Shown: piece by piece, positions 22,819-32,115 of the stretch
Layout: each line of letters begins with the position of its first letter
How positions within the stretch are numbered: position 1 is the stretch's first letter
Source of the DNA: Deltaproteobacteria bacterium
GTDB lineage: Bacteria > Desulfobacterota > Syntrophia > Syntrophales > UBA2210
DNA: 32,202 bases
Direction: 5' to 3'
Assembly (NCBI GenBank): GCA_016933215.1
Contig: JAFGBH010000032.1
Span: 1 to 32,202, forward strand
Position numbers and translations under genes: made by a program
Notes under the pieces: model-generated
The model's input: only the letters and a program-made list of their open reading frames with translations
What the model was told of the DNA's origin: nothing
Database searches by the model: none

Positions 22819-23596
22819 TGTCCAGAACCAGCGCGACGAGAGAAACATCAGCATTCAGAAGGTGGGCGTCAAGGGAATAAAGTATCCCCTCATTGTCCTG
22901 GACAAAGCAAAGGGTGAGCAGCACGTCAATGCAACGGTGAATATGTACGTGAATCTGCCACATCAGTTCAAGGGCACCCATATGAGTCGCTTCATTGAAA
23001 TTTTAAATGAATACAGGGGTCAGATAAACATAAGAACTTTCAGGAACATCCTGGAGAAGATGAAGGAAAAATTACGGGCGGAATCTGCCCATATCGAAAT
23101 TGAATTCCCCTATTTTATCGAAAAGAGTTCCCCCGTCTCGGGCGCAAAGAGCCTGATGGAATATCAGTGCTCTTTCTGCGGCGAAATCGAGGGAGACACA
23201 AGTGACTATCTGGTAGGGGTCACGGTGCCTGTCACCACCGTATGCCCCTGCTCAAAGGAAATAAGTACCTCGGGGGCACACAACCAGAGAAGCATCGTCA
23301 GACTCAAGGTCCGCTTCAGAAAGTTCTTCTGGATAGAAGACATCATCAAACTGGTCGAAGATTCGGCAAGCAGCGGGGTTTATTCACTTCTGAAGAGGTC
23401 GGATGAAAAATACGTTACCGAAAAGGCCTTTGAAAACCCGATGTTCGTTGAGGATGTGGTACGGTCAATTGCTGAAAAGATCAACAGAGATGAAAACTTC
23501 CCATGGTACAGTGTCGAGGCGGAAAATCTTGAGAGTATTCACAACCATAGCGCCTATGCCTACCTGGAGAAGAACCGCACTGCCTCCGATTCCTGA
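22811..23596 (+). CDS. folE2: GTP cyclohydrolase FolE2 (type IB)
   Basis: This is a zinc-independent-type GTP cyclohydrolase of COG1469, converting GTP to 7,8-dihydroneopterin triphosphate at the head of folate (or queuosine) synthesis. With the start at 22811 it has 261 residues, close to the family norm. Landmarks are the N-terminal VDVQNQRDERNISIQKVGVKG, GTHMSRF, the catalytic-metal Cys in TVCPCSKEI (C145, C147), GAHNQRS (H157) and the C-terminal VEAENLESIHNHSAYA. I choose 22811 (MVDVQNQRD) because AGGGG lies 9 bases upstream and the family starts here; an upstream ATG at 22757 would lie deep in the pterin gene. The 8-base overlap implies coupled translation. Confidence 0.94.
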   Translation: MVDVQNQRDERNISIQKVGVKGIKYPLIVLDKAKGEQHVNATVNMYVNLPHQFKGTHMSRFIEILNEYRGQINIRTFRNILEKMKEKLRAESAHIEIEFPYFIEKSSPVSGAKSLMEYQCSFCGEIEGDTSDYLVGVTVPVTTVCPCSKEISTSGAHNQRSIVRLKVRFRKFFWIEDIIKLVEDSASSGVYSLLKRSDEKYVTEKAFENPMFVEDVVRSIAEKINRDENFPWYSVEAENLESIHNHSAYAYLEKNRTASDS

Positions 23597-23648
23597 AGGG
23601 AGTGCTTTCTCACCACCCCAAGCCCTCACATTTGACCAGAGCCCTCTT

Positions 23649-24983
23649 CTATTCAGACTTCTCGACTGAGTAAGGGATTCCCATAGCCCTTTCCAGGGTA
23701 CCCAGGGCAATATTGTAATCGCTCAAGGCGTTATAATAGTCCGACTTGGTTTTCGTAAGCAGGGTCTGCGCATCGATTACATCCGTCGATGTCGCCACCT
23801 GTTCCTTATACCTCTCACTGTTGATTCTGAAATTTTCCTCCGCCTGTTCGATTGCCTTTTCAGCGACAAAAATATGCTTTTCAGCTTCCCTCAGTAAAAG
23901 ATATGAATTCTTGATTTGGAGGGATATCCCGTCTTTTATATTGACAAGCATATCCATGGCCTGTTTTTCACGGCTCCTGCTTGCATCGACGCTGAACTTT
24001 GTCTTCCCCCACTCCCAGAAATTCCACTGTGTCACCGCAGCAACATACCAGGCCTCACTGTCCTGATATTTAGTTCCCCGTACATCGGGCTCCTCACCGT
24101 ATCTCGAATAGTTTCCCACAAGATTCAGTGTCGGAAAGAACCCGCTCTTTGCCAGATTGACGGCCCTTCCCGCTTTTTCATATTCAAGTTCATGTGCCCG
24201 GATCTCCGGCCTATTCCGCAAGCCCATATCGAGACATTCATCAAAGTCTTTTTCGAAGGGTGTATAGGACAGAATATCCTCGATCTCAATGGGGAGATGT
24301 ATATCGCGGCGAATCACCGTATTGAATCGTGCCTTTGCGAGATTCAGGGCATTTTCCGCACGCACCAGATCCTGAAATCCATTCGCAAGCTCAACTTCAG
24401 CATAGAGCAGATCGTTCTTCGGAATAATTCCCACATCATAGAAGCTCTGGGCCGTATCCCGGTGTGCCTGAAGCTGTTGAACGGACTGATTGGCAAGCTC
24501 GAGAATCCTTTCAGACTTCAGTATGTTGTAATAGGCTTTTTTGACTTCGAGAACGATATCCTGGGTGGCAGAGGCCTCAAAGAGTTGAGATACCTCAAGA
24601 TTAATTTTTGATATTTCATAACTGTTCAGAATCGCCCCTCCAGTAAAGATCGGCTGAGTGAGCCCCAGGTCCCAGTTATAATTATCCTCCTTTCCTGCTT
24701 CTACACTACTACCTAATATCTGCACTTCAGGCGACTCATTCAGTCTCGTATAGGTATAGGACGTACTCAACTGAGGCAGAAAGGAGGTACGAGATCCCTT
24801 TTTCTCAGCCTCAGCTGCCCTGACCCCTTCCTGCGCTGAATGAATTATGACACTTCTTTCCAGAGCCATCTCTATGCTGTCATTCAGTGACAGCAGTAGC
24901 CCACCGTCATCGGAAACAGCTGACGTGAAGACAATAAGCGTCAAAAGGAGTGATGAAAATCCTTTTTTGACATATCCTTTCAT
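23649..24983 (-). CDS. TolC-family outer membrane efflux protein
   Basis: With the start at 24983 the precursor has 444 residues: a signal peptide (MKGYVKKGFSSLLLTLIVFTSAVS) and two repeats of the TolC fold, each with long heptad-rich helices and beta hairpins. Visible OEP-family features include LSLNDSIEMALERS after the signal, FLPQLSTSYTYTRL, DLGLTQPIFTGGAI, NRPEIRAHELEYEKA and VYKEQVATSTDVIDAQTLL-type helices near the end. It should form a trimeric channel through the outer membrane. The longer frame from 25100 adds 39 residues ahead of the signal and is rejected; GAGGAG lies 7 bases before 24983. It follows the cyclase gene by about 130 bases. No inner-membrane pump or adaptor gene adjoins it. 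Confidence 0.92.
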   Translation of the reverse strand: MKGYVKKGFSSLLLTLIVFTSAVSDDGGLLLSLNDSIEMALERSVIIHSAQEGVRAAEAEKKGSRTSFLPQLSTSYTYTRLNESPEVQILGSSVEAGKEDNYNWDLGLTQPIFTGGAILNSYEISKINLEVSQLFEASATQDIVLEVKKAYYNILKSERILELANQSVQQLQAHRDTAQSFYDVGIIPKNDLLYAEVELANGFQDLVRAENALNLAKARFNTVIRRDIHLPIEIEDILSYTPFEKDFDECLDMGLRNRPEIRAHELEYEKAGRAVNLAKSGFFPTLNLVGNYSRYGEEPDVRGTKYQDSEAWYVAAVTQWNFWEWGKTKFSVDASRSREKQAMDMLVNIKDGISLQIKNSYLLLREAEKHIFVAEKAIEQAEENFRINSERYKEQVATSTDVIDAQTLLTKTKSDYYNALSDYNIALGTLERAMGIPYSVEKSE

Positions 24984-25114
24984 TATGATAACTCCTCGCA
25001 CAAAGCTATGATTACTAAGAGAGATTATCCTATAAAGAGGCCTATATATATCACCGATACTACTATATACTCGATTTATTGTATGAGAGGAAAGGCTCAA
25101 TCATCTCAGGATAT

Positions 25115-27700
25115 TCATTTATTGCTGTCATGAAGACCGATAAGCTCGTATATTGTAATGCCCTTAAGGGAAGAATTAATCAACTCCTTTTCCACCTCGC
25201 GTACATCAAGTCGAGTCTGTGCCGCTCGATTGGTCTTCCCGCTGATTAGAATACTGTTGACAAAAGACTTGGTGAGGGCTTGCATTCTGAAGACAATATT
25301 AACGGGATCTCCGATGACCGTGTAATCCATCTTTTTTTCAAAACCGATATTTCCCACAATAACTTCGCCGGTATTGACACTTATGCCGATTTCCAGGGAG
25401 CTGCCAATTTCTTTCTGAAAATATTCGTTCACCTCGTCAATCGCCCCTTTCATTTCAAGTGCGGCAAAAACTGCGTTGTCCGCATCTCTGGAGCTTGAAA
25501 CGGGTGCCCCGAAAACAGCGAGAAATCCGTCACCGAGATACTTGTCGACGATACCGTGGTGTTTGAGTACGATTCCCCCCATGATGGAAAAGAAATAATT
25601 AAGCACGGACACCGTCTTCTGCGGTCCAATGCTCTGCGCGAGAACCGAAAAGCCGCGTATATCGATATTGAGGAGGGTAAGCATCTTGATCTCTTCGATT
25701 ATCTTCCTCTCCGTTTCCTTTCCGTGCACGATCTTGTCAACGATTTCTTCGGGAACGAATTTCTGAAACATCTGCCGTATATTTTTTTCCTGCTCCGCCA
25801 TGGAAACCGTTTCCTCGTAAAGACGTGCATTTTCCATGGCGATGGTCACGGAAGAGGCAATTGAATGCAAGAGATCCTTGTCACTGACAACAAAATCCCC
25901 GCTCTTTTTATTGAGCACTTCGATGACACCGAGCACCTTACCCTGTGATATTATTGGAACACAGAGCGCAGATCTCGTTGAAAAATCGGTATATTCGTCT
26001 ATCTTGGACATAAACTGAGGATGTCCCTTTACGTCGTTGACAAGAAGGGAATCCCCTCGGGCAGCAACATACCCGGCGATCCCTTTTCCAAGCTTTGGCC
26101 GAAACTTCCGGAGGATATCAACATCAACATCAAAGGAAACCTTAAACTCAAGTTCATCTCCCTGCAGAAGAAGAAGTGATCCCGCCTCCACATCCATAAC
26201 CGCCCGTATCATATCCATGGTATACTTCAGCACCTGATCGATATTAAACGTCGAGGAAGCGAGGGCATTGCCGATCTGTTTCAACGTATCCAGTTCCTGA
26301 TTCCTTTTGAAGATTGCGGTTACCAGACTATTTCTCCTGATTGACAGAGAAAGATTACCGGCCATGGCCTCGACGAATTTTTCGGTGTCGCGGAAAACAT
26401 CAGGCCCTTTTGCAGCCAGTAAAAGAACCCCCAGGAAATCTCCACCAGCCTCAAGCGATGTCATGATGCATGATTGAGAGCCATCATCAAAACAGAGTTT
26501 TTTGGCAGACTCGCCGGATAATTCATCCGCTTCGTCAATAAGAATGGTCCCCTTCTGTTTCACCACTCTGTCAACAATGGAACCGGGATAAAAATACAAC
26601 GAACCCTTCGACAGGGCTATCGGATCATTCGTCACGAAATCCATAATTGTTAAATGCTCGGGCCTTGTCTCATCTGACGTCATTATAATTCCGAGATCAA
26701 AGGGCACCACCGATTGAATTTCCTTTAAAACCGCCTGAAGGAGTTCATCCTCCTGTATGCTCGAATTGACCATCTGCAGGGCCCGCTCAATAGAATTTAG
26801 ATACCGTGCTTCCCGTTCTCTTTCATTTACCAGTCTGAGATTTTCATAGGTAAAGGCCGCATTACTGACAAGCGGTATCAGGGTTTCCACATCTTCGCTC
26901 CGATAAGGTCCCTCATTTTCCTTCCTTGAAATTGTCAGCACCCCTATGATATTTTTCATTGTTTTTATCGGCATACATATAAAAGACTTGGTCCCGTAAT
27001 GGGGACGGTTTGCCCGTCCGAATCTGCTGTCCTTTTCAATATCTTCGACGACCAGCGGTGATTTATTAATGACGGCATACTTTGCGACACTCGTTGCAAA
27101 ATCGACTTTTTGCCCCACCTTGATATGTTCTCCCAGACCGATGCTTGCCTTTACGACAAAATTCCTCTTCGACGGCCGTTCGAGTATCATAACGGACCCG
27201 ATATCGGAGTTTGTCAATTTCATGACTCGCTCCAGAGTTATATAGAGAAGCTCGTCGGGATCAAAGGTTATGTAACAGAGATCGGAGAGCTCTCGCAGCA
27301 CCGATACATCGAGCACCCTCTTTTCCAGTTGCCCGAAGGTATACTTGAATTGCCTTTCAAGGGCGTCGAAGGACTTTACAATATTCGTAAGCTCGTTCGA
27401 TCCTTTTCCGCTCTCGACTTCTCCAAACTCTGAAGGCACCTTCGTCGACACATCTCGTGATATCATTGTAATCCTATCAACAAACTTGCGAAGCAGGACA
27501 AAGCCGATGAAAGAAAATATCAGGAAGATTAAAAAGAAGAGGCCTATGTATCTATCCGTAAAAAGGTCGTATTTCATACCAAAGTAAAAAAAGCCGAGGA
27601 CGGGAACCAGAAAAAATAGTCCGAAAATGGCATTCAATCTCTGATACAGATTATTGTTATTGAACAGGTGGGTATCTTTCAACTTTTCAAGAATTTGCAT
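25115..27700 (-). CDS. Membrane-anchored three-GAF class III adenylate/guanylate cyclase
   Basis: This is an 861-residue signalling protein. Residues ~20-75 form two membrane spans (FLVPVLGFFYFGM; LFFLIFLIFSFIGFVLL), then a HAMP-like linker, three GAF domains (~130-295, ~300-450, ~470-630) and a class III cyclase domain (~665-850). The cyclase metal Asp residues are in LNIDIRGFS and KYLGDGFLAVFG; MDYTVIGDPVNIVFRMQ holds the transition-state Asn and Arg. The substrate-specifying residues look more like adenylate than guanylate cyclase, but this is not certain. AAGGA precedes the ATG by 9 bases. The downstream TolC gene is co-oriented, and no partner regulator is adjacent. Confidence 0.92.
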   Translation of the reverse strand: MQILEKLKDTHLFNNNNLYQRLNAIFGLFFLVPVLGFFYFGMKYDLFTDRYIGLFFLIFLIFSFIGFVLLRKFVDRITMISRDVSTKVPSEFGEVESGKGSNELTNIVKSFDALERQFKYTFGQLEKRVLDVSVLRELSDLCYITFDPDELLYITLERVMKLTNSDIGSVMILERPSKRNFVVKASIGLGEHIKVGQKVDFATSVAKYAVINKSPLVVEDIEKDSRFGRANRPHYGTKSFICMPIKTMKNIIGVLTISRKENEGPYRSEDVETLIPLVSNAAFTYENLRLVNEREREARYLNSIERALQMVNSSIQEDELLQAVLKEIQSVVPFDLGIIMTSDETRPEHLTIMDFVTNDPIALSKGSLYFYPGSIVDRVVKQKGTILIDEADELSGESAKKLCFDDGSQSCIMTSLEAGGDFLGVLLLAAKGPDVFRDTEKFVEAMAGNLSLSIRRNSLVTAIFKRNQELDTLKQIGNALASSTFNIDQVLKYTMDMIRAVMDVEAGSLLLLQGDELEFKVSFDVDVDILRKFRPKLGKGIAGYVAARGDSLLVNDVKGHPQFMSKIDEYTDFSTRSALCVPIISQGKVLGVIEVLNKKSGDFVVSDKDLLHSIASSVTIAMENARLYEETVSMAEQEKNIRQMFQKFVPEEIVDKIVHGKETERKIIEEIKMLTLLNIDIRGFSVLAQSIGPQKTVSVLNYFFSIMGGIVLKHHGIVDKYLGDGFLAVFGAPVSSSRDADNAVFAALEMKGAIDEVNEYFQKEIGSSLEIGISVNTGEVIVGNIGFEKKMDYTVIGDPVNIVFRMQALTKSFVNSILISGKTNRAAQTRLDVREVEKELINSSLKGITIYELIGLHDSNK

Positions 27701-28070
27701 TTGTCAGTTCCTTCGATCCATGGTTCTCAGAAAAAATGCAGGCACTCCCTCTCGCGCAAGATTTTTACATTAAAAATCAAAATGGTGCAACCTCTAATCA
27801 AAACAGGCAGGCTCTCTTGCACTTCGCAAAAAGCTTCACAGCAAAGGAACCCATGCAAACCCGCAGAAACCACAAGCTGCTGAATCTATTCTCAGAAAAA
27901 TTGAAGCTCCCCGCAACACGTTCCGGGGAATTTCCGATTGTTAAGGAAAATATTTTTTTCGCTCACCATCCCCGCCGCAAGCAGAGGCTATTGCTCGCTT
28001 CTCAATTCACGTCTTGCAAATATTTATTCTTAAACGTATATGTCTTAAAAATCCGAAGAAGGTGGTCTTC
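27701..28070. other. Intergenic region between cyclase and transglutaminase genes
   Basis: These 370 bases separate two divergent genes. Repeat copy C occupies 27901-28013. Open frames across 27736-28074 on the plus strand have no motifs and run into the repeat, so they are dismissed. No promoter stands out for either gene. Confidence 0.55.
27901..28013 (+). repeat. Dispersed hairpin repeat, copy C (short form)
   Basis: TTGAAGCTCCCCGCAACACG opens the copy, with the first hairpin (CCCCGCAACACGTTCCGGGG, one mismatch pair region), then AATTTCCGATTGTTAAGGAAAA, a T-run, CGCTCAC, CCCCGCCGCAAGCAG and a degenerate tail ending TTCTCAATTCA. The second stem is broken by changes (AGAGGCTATTG in place of AGCGGGGAATG), so the copy is partly decayed. 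It shares the upstream TTGAAGCT with copy D. Confidence 0.75.
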
Positions 28071-29543
28071 TTGAAAAAAGCTCGTGTGACAAAAATATCT
28101 GTCTGCCTCCTGATACTGGCATCCTGGATAGGAATGATGGTTCTCCTGATCGATAAAGAGGGCCTCATTACCGCCGACCCCCCAAAGAATTTCGTGAGAA
28201 CGATCATCCCCGCCGCAACCTATCTCGATACCTGGAAGGGAATCTATATAGACAACAGATGGGTTGGATACAACCATTCAGTTCTCACCCCAACGGAAAA
28301 GGGATATCGATTAAACTCAAAATCGTACCTGAGATTTAAGATGTTCAATCAGCTGAACAGCCTGTCTCTTCTAACCATACAGGAGCTCGATTCCGGATAC
28401 CGTCTTATTAATTTTAATACCAGAATATCGGGAGTGGCGGGAATCACGCTTTCGGGGAGAAGACTCGACGACCAACTGATAGTTGAAATCCACTACGGTG
28501 ATTCATCCTATCAGAAGACCTTTTCAGCGGAGGACGACATCTTTCTCGATCAGAGCATATTACAGATATACAGGGGGAAAGGCCTTAAGGTGGGTGATTC
28601 CTATGCCTTGAGCATACTGAACCCCCTTACCCTCAAAACCGAGAAAATTGAGATTCGGGCGGTGAAGAAAGACGGAGATAGTCTCGTTATGGAAACACAA
28701 TTCGCCGGTCTCGTTTCACGGTCGTGGATAGACAAGGACGGTCAGGTCATTCGGGAGGAAACTCCAAACGGATGGGTAATAAAAAGAGAGGACAGAACAA
28801 CCATCGAGAGATATCTTGCCGGCGCTCAGGGGGATGCCGTCGATATCCTAAGGCATTCATCGGTCCTGATATCGAAAAAAGTGAACAACCCTCGTGATAT
28901 CCATTCCATGACGATACGGGTTAGGGGAGTCGACCTGAAAAACTTTTTCTTCGACGGCACCAGACAGAAGGTTATCGATCCTGTCGAGGGCATCATAGAA
29001 ATTTCTTCCATAGGCCCCCCTTCCGAAGAAACTGAGCAATTAGAAGCATTACAGAGTGATAATGCATCCCCCTTTCTCAAAAGCTCAGCCTGGGTAGACT
29101 TTGACAACCCCTCTATCAGATCAATGTCCGAGAAAATAGTGGGGGGAGAACAGGACAGGTGGCGTGCGGCAAAAATGATCGGAAACTGGGTATACGAAAA
29201 CGTCGAAAAGGCCTTCATCTCGGAAATACCGGTTGCCTCTTCCATACTCAAAAACAGAAAGGGAGACTGTAATGAGCATACTGTTCTTTTCCTTGCGCTT
29301 GCCAGGGCACAGGGAATTCCAGCCGAGACGTGTTCGGGTCTTGTTTACCTGAATGATGGATTTTATTATCACGCATGGCCGAAGGTATTTGTTGGAAAAT
29401 GGGTACACCTCGACCCGACACTGGGACAGTCTGTTGCCGACGCGACACATTTTGAGCTCGTATCGGGAGATTTTTCTTCCCAGGCAAAGATCGCTCTCGC
29501 CATTGGAAAGATTAATATCGAGATAGTAGAAAGCGATGATTGA
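28071..29543 (+). CDS. Membrane-anchored transglutaminase-like protein
   Basis: With a TTG start at 28071 the protein has 490 residues: an N-terminal membrane anchor or signal (KISVCLLILASWIGMMVLLI), a ~330-residue beta-rich extracytoplasmic region and a C-terminal transglutaminase-like domain with triad C400 (KGDCNEHTV), H434 (YYHAWPKV) and D448 (HLDPTLG). Bacterial members mostly act as papain-like proteases or amidases, not cross-linkers. AAGGTGG lies 6 bases before this TTG, better than the TTG at 28014 at the edge of the repeat. It is followed 55 bases later by an ABC exporter, with which it may be co-transcribed. Confidence 0.88.
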   Translation: MKKARVTKISVCLLILASWIGMMVLLIDKEGLITADPPKNFVRTIIPAATYLDTWKGIYIDNRWVGYNHSVLTPTEKGYRLNSKSYLRFKMFNQLNSLSLLTIQELDSGYRLINFNTRISGVAGITLSGRRLDDQLIVEIHYGDSSYQKTFSAEDDIFLDQSILQIYRGKGLKVGDSYALSILNPLTLKTEKIEIRAVKKDGDSLVMETQFAGLVSRSWIDKDGQVIREETPNGWVIKREDRTTIERYLAGAQGDAVDILRHSSVLISKKVNNPRDIHSMTIRVRGVDLKNFFFDGTRQKVIDPVEGIIEISSIGPPSEETEQLEALQSDNASPFLKSSAWVDFDNPSIRSMSEKIVGGEQDRWRAAKMIGNWVYENVEKAFISEIPVASSILKNRKGDCNEHTVLFLALARAQGIPAETCSGLVYLNDGFYYHAWPKVFVGKWVHLDPTLGQSVADATHFELVSGDFSSQAKIALAIGKINIEIVESDD

Positions 29544-29598
29544 GGATCATAAAGATGAATCATGAATAATTGAACCTCCCCCCGAAAGGAATAACAGA

Positions 29599-30321
29599 TT
29601 GATAGACATTCAAGGACTTTCAAAAACCTTCGGCACCACTCTCGCCGTTGAGAATCTCACGCTTGCTATCCCGAAAGGTGAATTTTTCACCCTTCTGGGA
29701 CCAAACGGTGCGGGAAAAACAACGACCCTGAAGATCGTAGCGGGGCTCTTGCGTCCCACAAAGGGCAGGGTCTTCGTCGGTGGTCACAACATGGCGAAAA
29801 AAAATACCGAGGCAAAGAGGCTCATCAGCTTTATTCCCGATATACCCTACATTTACGAAAAGCTTACGGGGAGGGAATTCCTCTATTTTATAGGAGAACT
29901 CTACGAACTTGATAGAGACCGTCTAAGAAACGAAACGGAACGACTCCTCGAGCTTTTTTATATGGAGGATTACGGAAACCAGCTGATGGAAAGTTATTCT
30001 CATGGAATGAGGCAGAAAATAGTCATCTGCTCTGCCCTCCTTCCCGAACCCCGTTTAATCATCATAGACGAGCCGATGGTCGGACTTGATCCCAGGAGTA
30101 TACGCCTCGTGAAAGATATCCTCCGCTCATCCGCAGATGATGGAATGACTGTCCTGATGTCCACGCATACACTCGCCCTGGCTGAGGAAATCTCCGATCG
30201 TATCGGCATACTGCACAGGGGACAGCTGATCAGCGAGGGCTCCCTTGAAGAGATAAAGAAACAATCGAAAGAAACGGAAAAGCTGGAGGATATTTTCCTC
30301 ACAATGACCGCAGAGGATTGA
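29599..30321 (+). CDS. ABC transporter ATP-binding protein
   Basis: This is a 240-residue ABC ATPase. Walker A is GPNGAGKTT (34-42); the signature motif is SHGMRQK (134-140, a variant of LSGGQ); Walker B is LIIIDEP with D157 and E158; and the switch His is in STHTLALAEE. The start codon is TTG, preceded by AAAGGA at 9 bases. HGM-type signature variants are common in ABC-2 exporters of the NatA/CcmA/multidrug type. Its stop codon overlaps the region in which the permease begins (the next ATG follows 5 bases after the stop), so the two form one exporter. Confidence 0.94.
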   Translation: MIDIQGLSKTFGTTLAVENLTLAIPKGEFFTLLGPNGAGKTTTLKIVAGLLRPTKGRVFVGGHNMAKKNTEAKRLISFIPDIPYIYEKLTGREFLYFIGELYELDRDRLRNETERLLELFYMEDYGNQLMESYSHGMRQKIVICSALLPEPRLIIIDEPMVGLDPRSIRLVKDILRSSADDGMTVLMSTHTLALAEEISDRIGILHRGQLISEGSLEEIKKQSKETEKLEDIFLTMTAED

Positions 30322-30326
30322 GTATC

Positions 30327-32012
30327 ATGAGCGGGTTAAGGGGGATCGCCAAGGCGCAGATCTGGATGCTCACCAACACGATCGGAATGATCAAAAATGA
30401 ACCCAAACTGAAGGTTGTCTTTATTTCCACAATCGTTTTCCTCTTCTGGTTCGGCTCTTTCATCCTCTTTTATGAGGGCCTCTCCTTTTTCTGGCAATTC
30501 CCCCTGATCGGACCAGCACTTGTCGATGAATCGATCTACATTTTTTCTGCAATACTCTTTATAATGCTGTCCCTCAGCAGCATAATCGTATGCTATGTCA
30601 CATACTACACGTCTGAAGAGGTAACCTTTCTTTTTTCGAAACCGATCGATACCAGGATTATCTTCTTCTATCGTTTCACACAGTCGGTCATCTTCAGTTC
30701 CTGGGCCTTTCTCTTCCTCGGTCTGACGTTCATAGTGGCCTATGCCATAATAAAAGGTGCTCCTTTCTGGTTTTACCTCCTTCTTCCGCTCTATTTTGTC
30801 AGTTTTATTCTCCTTCCTGCGACGATTGCGTCGGCGTTAATTCTGGTCGCTGTGCGGCTTATTGACTACAGGAAGGTTAAGTATATCATTGCAACCCTCC
30901 TCGTGATGGGAGCTCTTTTTCTCTCCTGGTATTACAAAAAAAACATCGGTCCCCTCTTCTTTACAAAAAACGAGGCCGGGTACTTTCTCGATAATTTTCT
31001 TTATCATCTGAGAATCTTCAAACATCCCCTCTTTCCCGGTTACTGGATGGCAAAATCGATGATAAGCTCCAGCATAAACAATCTTTCCGAGGGCCTCTTC
31101 TATCTGGCAGCCTACGCGATCACCACCCTCCTTGCACTTCAGGTCAACTGGCTAATGGCGGGTGACACTTTTTATACGGGGTGGCTCTCTTCGAGAAGAG
31201 GAAAAAGCAGACACTATCTACCGCCGAAAAGAAAGTTGTTTCATAATCTTACGGGGTTTTCCCTTTTTTTTCCGAGACCCACGGCTGCCATGATCACAAA
31301 GGATATAAAGGTCTTTGTCAGAGATTTCGGGCAGTGGTCCCAGTTTTTGATCTACCTTGCGATCCTTGCGATCTACATCTTCAACCTTCGAAACATGCCA
31401 CAGGCAGACGGCAATATCTACTGGAAAATGATTGTTACCTTTCTTAACCTTTCGGCAACCGCTCTTGTCTTGGCAGGTTTTTCCGTGAGGTTCCTCTATC
31501 CTCTCATGAGTCTCGAGGGAAACAAGTTTTGGATTCTCGGCCTCGCTCCAATCACATTCAGAGATCTTCTGCTCCAGAAATTTATTGTTAATTGTCTTGG
31601 TATCTTGCTGGTAAGCGAGTTCTTGATGATTGCCACCAATGTAACTCTGAGGGCAGGTACTTCGCTCGTTTACGTATCATGCGGGCTGGCGGCAATGGTG
31701 AGCGTCGGCCTCGTCGGTTTATCCATCGGCCTGGGGACCATCTATCCACATTTCAAGGAGGACAATTCCGCAAAGATTGTATCGGGCTTCGGGGGAACCC
31801 TTACTTTTGTCATTGCCCTCTTCTATGTCATTTTTATCATTGTCCTTTTTGCTGTTCCCTATTTCAGCTTCGAGATATACGGATTTATCTCGCGCTCTAC
31901 CTTCCACCTTATGCTACTCACTGCATGGATAGTGTCATTAATTGCGACAGCTATCGTGGGGATTCTTCCCCTGATTGTGGGATATAGAAAGCTGGAACAG
32001 ATGGGTTTTTGA
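30327..32012 (+). CDS. ABC-2-type exporter permease
   Basis: This is an integral membrane protein of about 561 residues with roughly a dozen hydrophobic segments (among them VVFISTIVFLFWFGSFILFY and TLTFVIALFYVIFIIVLFAV) separated by charged loops, including a large cytoplasmic segment around TGWLSSRRGKSRHYLPPKRK. It resembles the large putative ABC-2 exporter permeases that pair with a single ATPase. The substrate is unknown. I choose the ATG at 30327 with a GAGG site; a TTG at 30318 would overlap the ATPase stop. Nothing in the sequence marks a downstream gene before the window ends. Confidence 0.88.
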   Translation: MSGLRGIAKAQIWMLTNTIGMIKNEPKLKVVFISTIVFLFWFGSFILFYEGLSFFWQFPLIGPALVDESIYIFSAILFIMLSLSSIIVCYVTYYTSEEVTFLFSKPIDTRIIFFYRFTQSVIFSSWAFLFLGLTFIVAYAIIKGAPFWFYLLLPLYFVSFILLPATIASALILVAVRLIDYRKVKYIIATLLVMGALFLSWYYKKNIGPLFFTKNEAGYFLDNFLYHLRIFKHPLFPGYWMAKSMISSSINNLSEGLFYLAAYAITTLLALQVNWLMAGDTFYTGWLSSRRGKSRHYLPPKRKLFHNLTGFSLFFPRPTAAMITKDIKVFVRDFGQWSQFLIYLAILAIYIFNLRNMPQADGNIYWKMIVTFLNLSATALVLAGFSVRFLYPLMSLEGNKFWILGLAPITFRDLLLQKFIVNCLGILLVSEFLMIATNVTLRAGTSLVYVSCGLAAMVSVGLVGLSIGLGTIYPHFKEDNSAKIVSGFGGTLTFVIALFYVIFIIVLFAVPYFSFEIYGFISRSTFHLMLLTAWIVSLIATAIVGILPLIVGYRKLEQMGF

Positions 32013-32115
32013 GATAACAGGAACTGATTTTCTTTTTCCCCATTTATGCCACCAAAAACCGACATTTCAGTGCGCATGGTATATACATTTTCATTTTGAT
32101 GCTCCTGCGTTTTCA

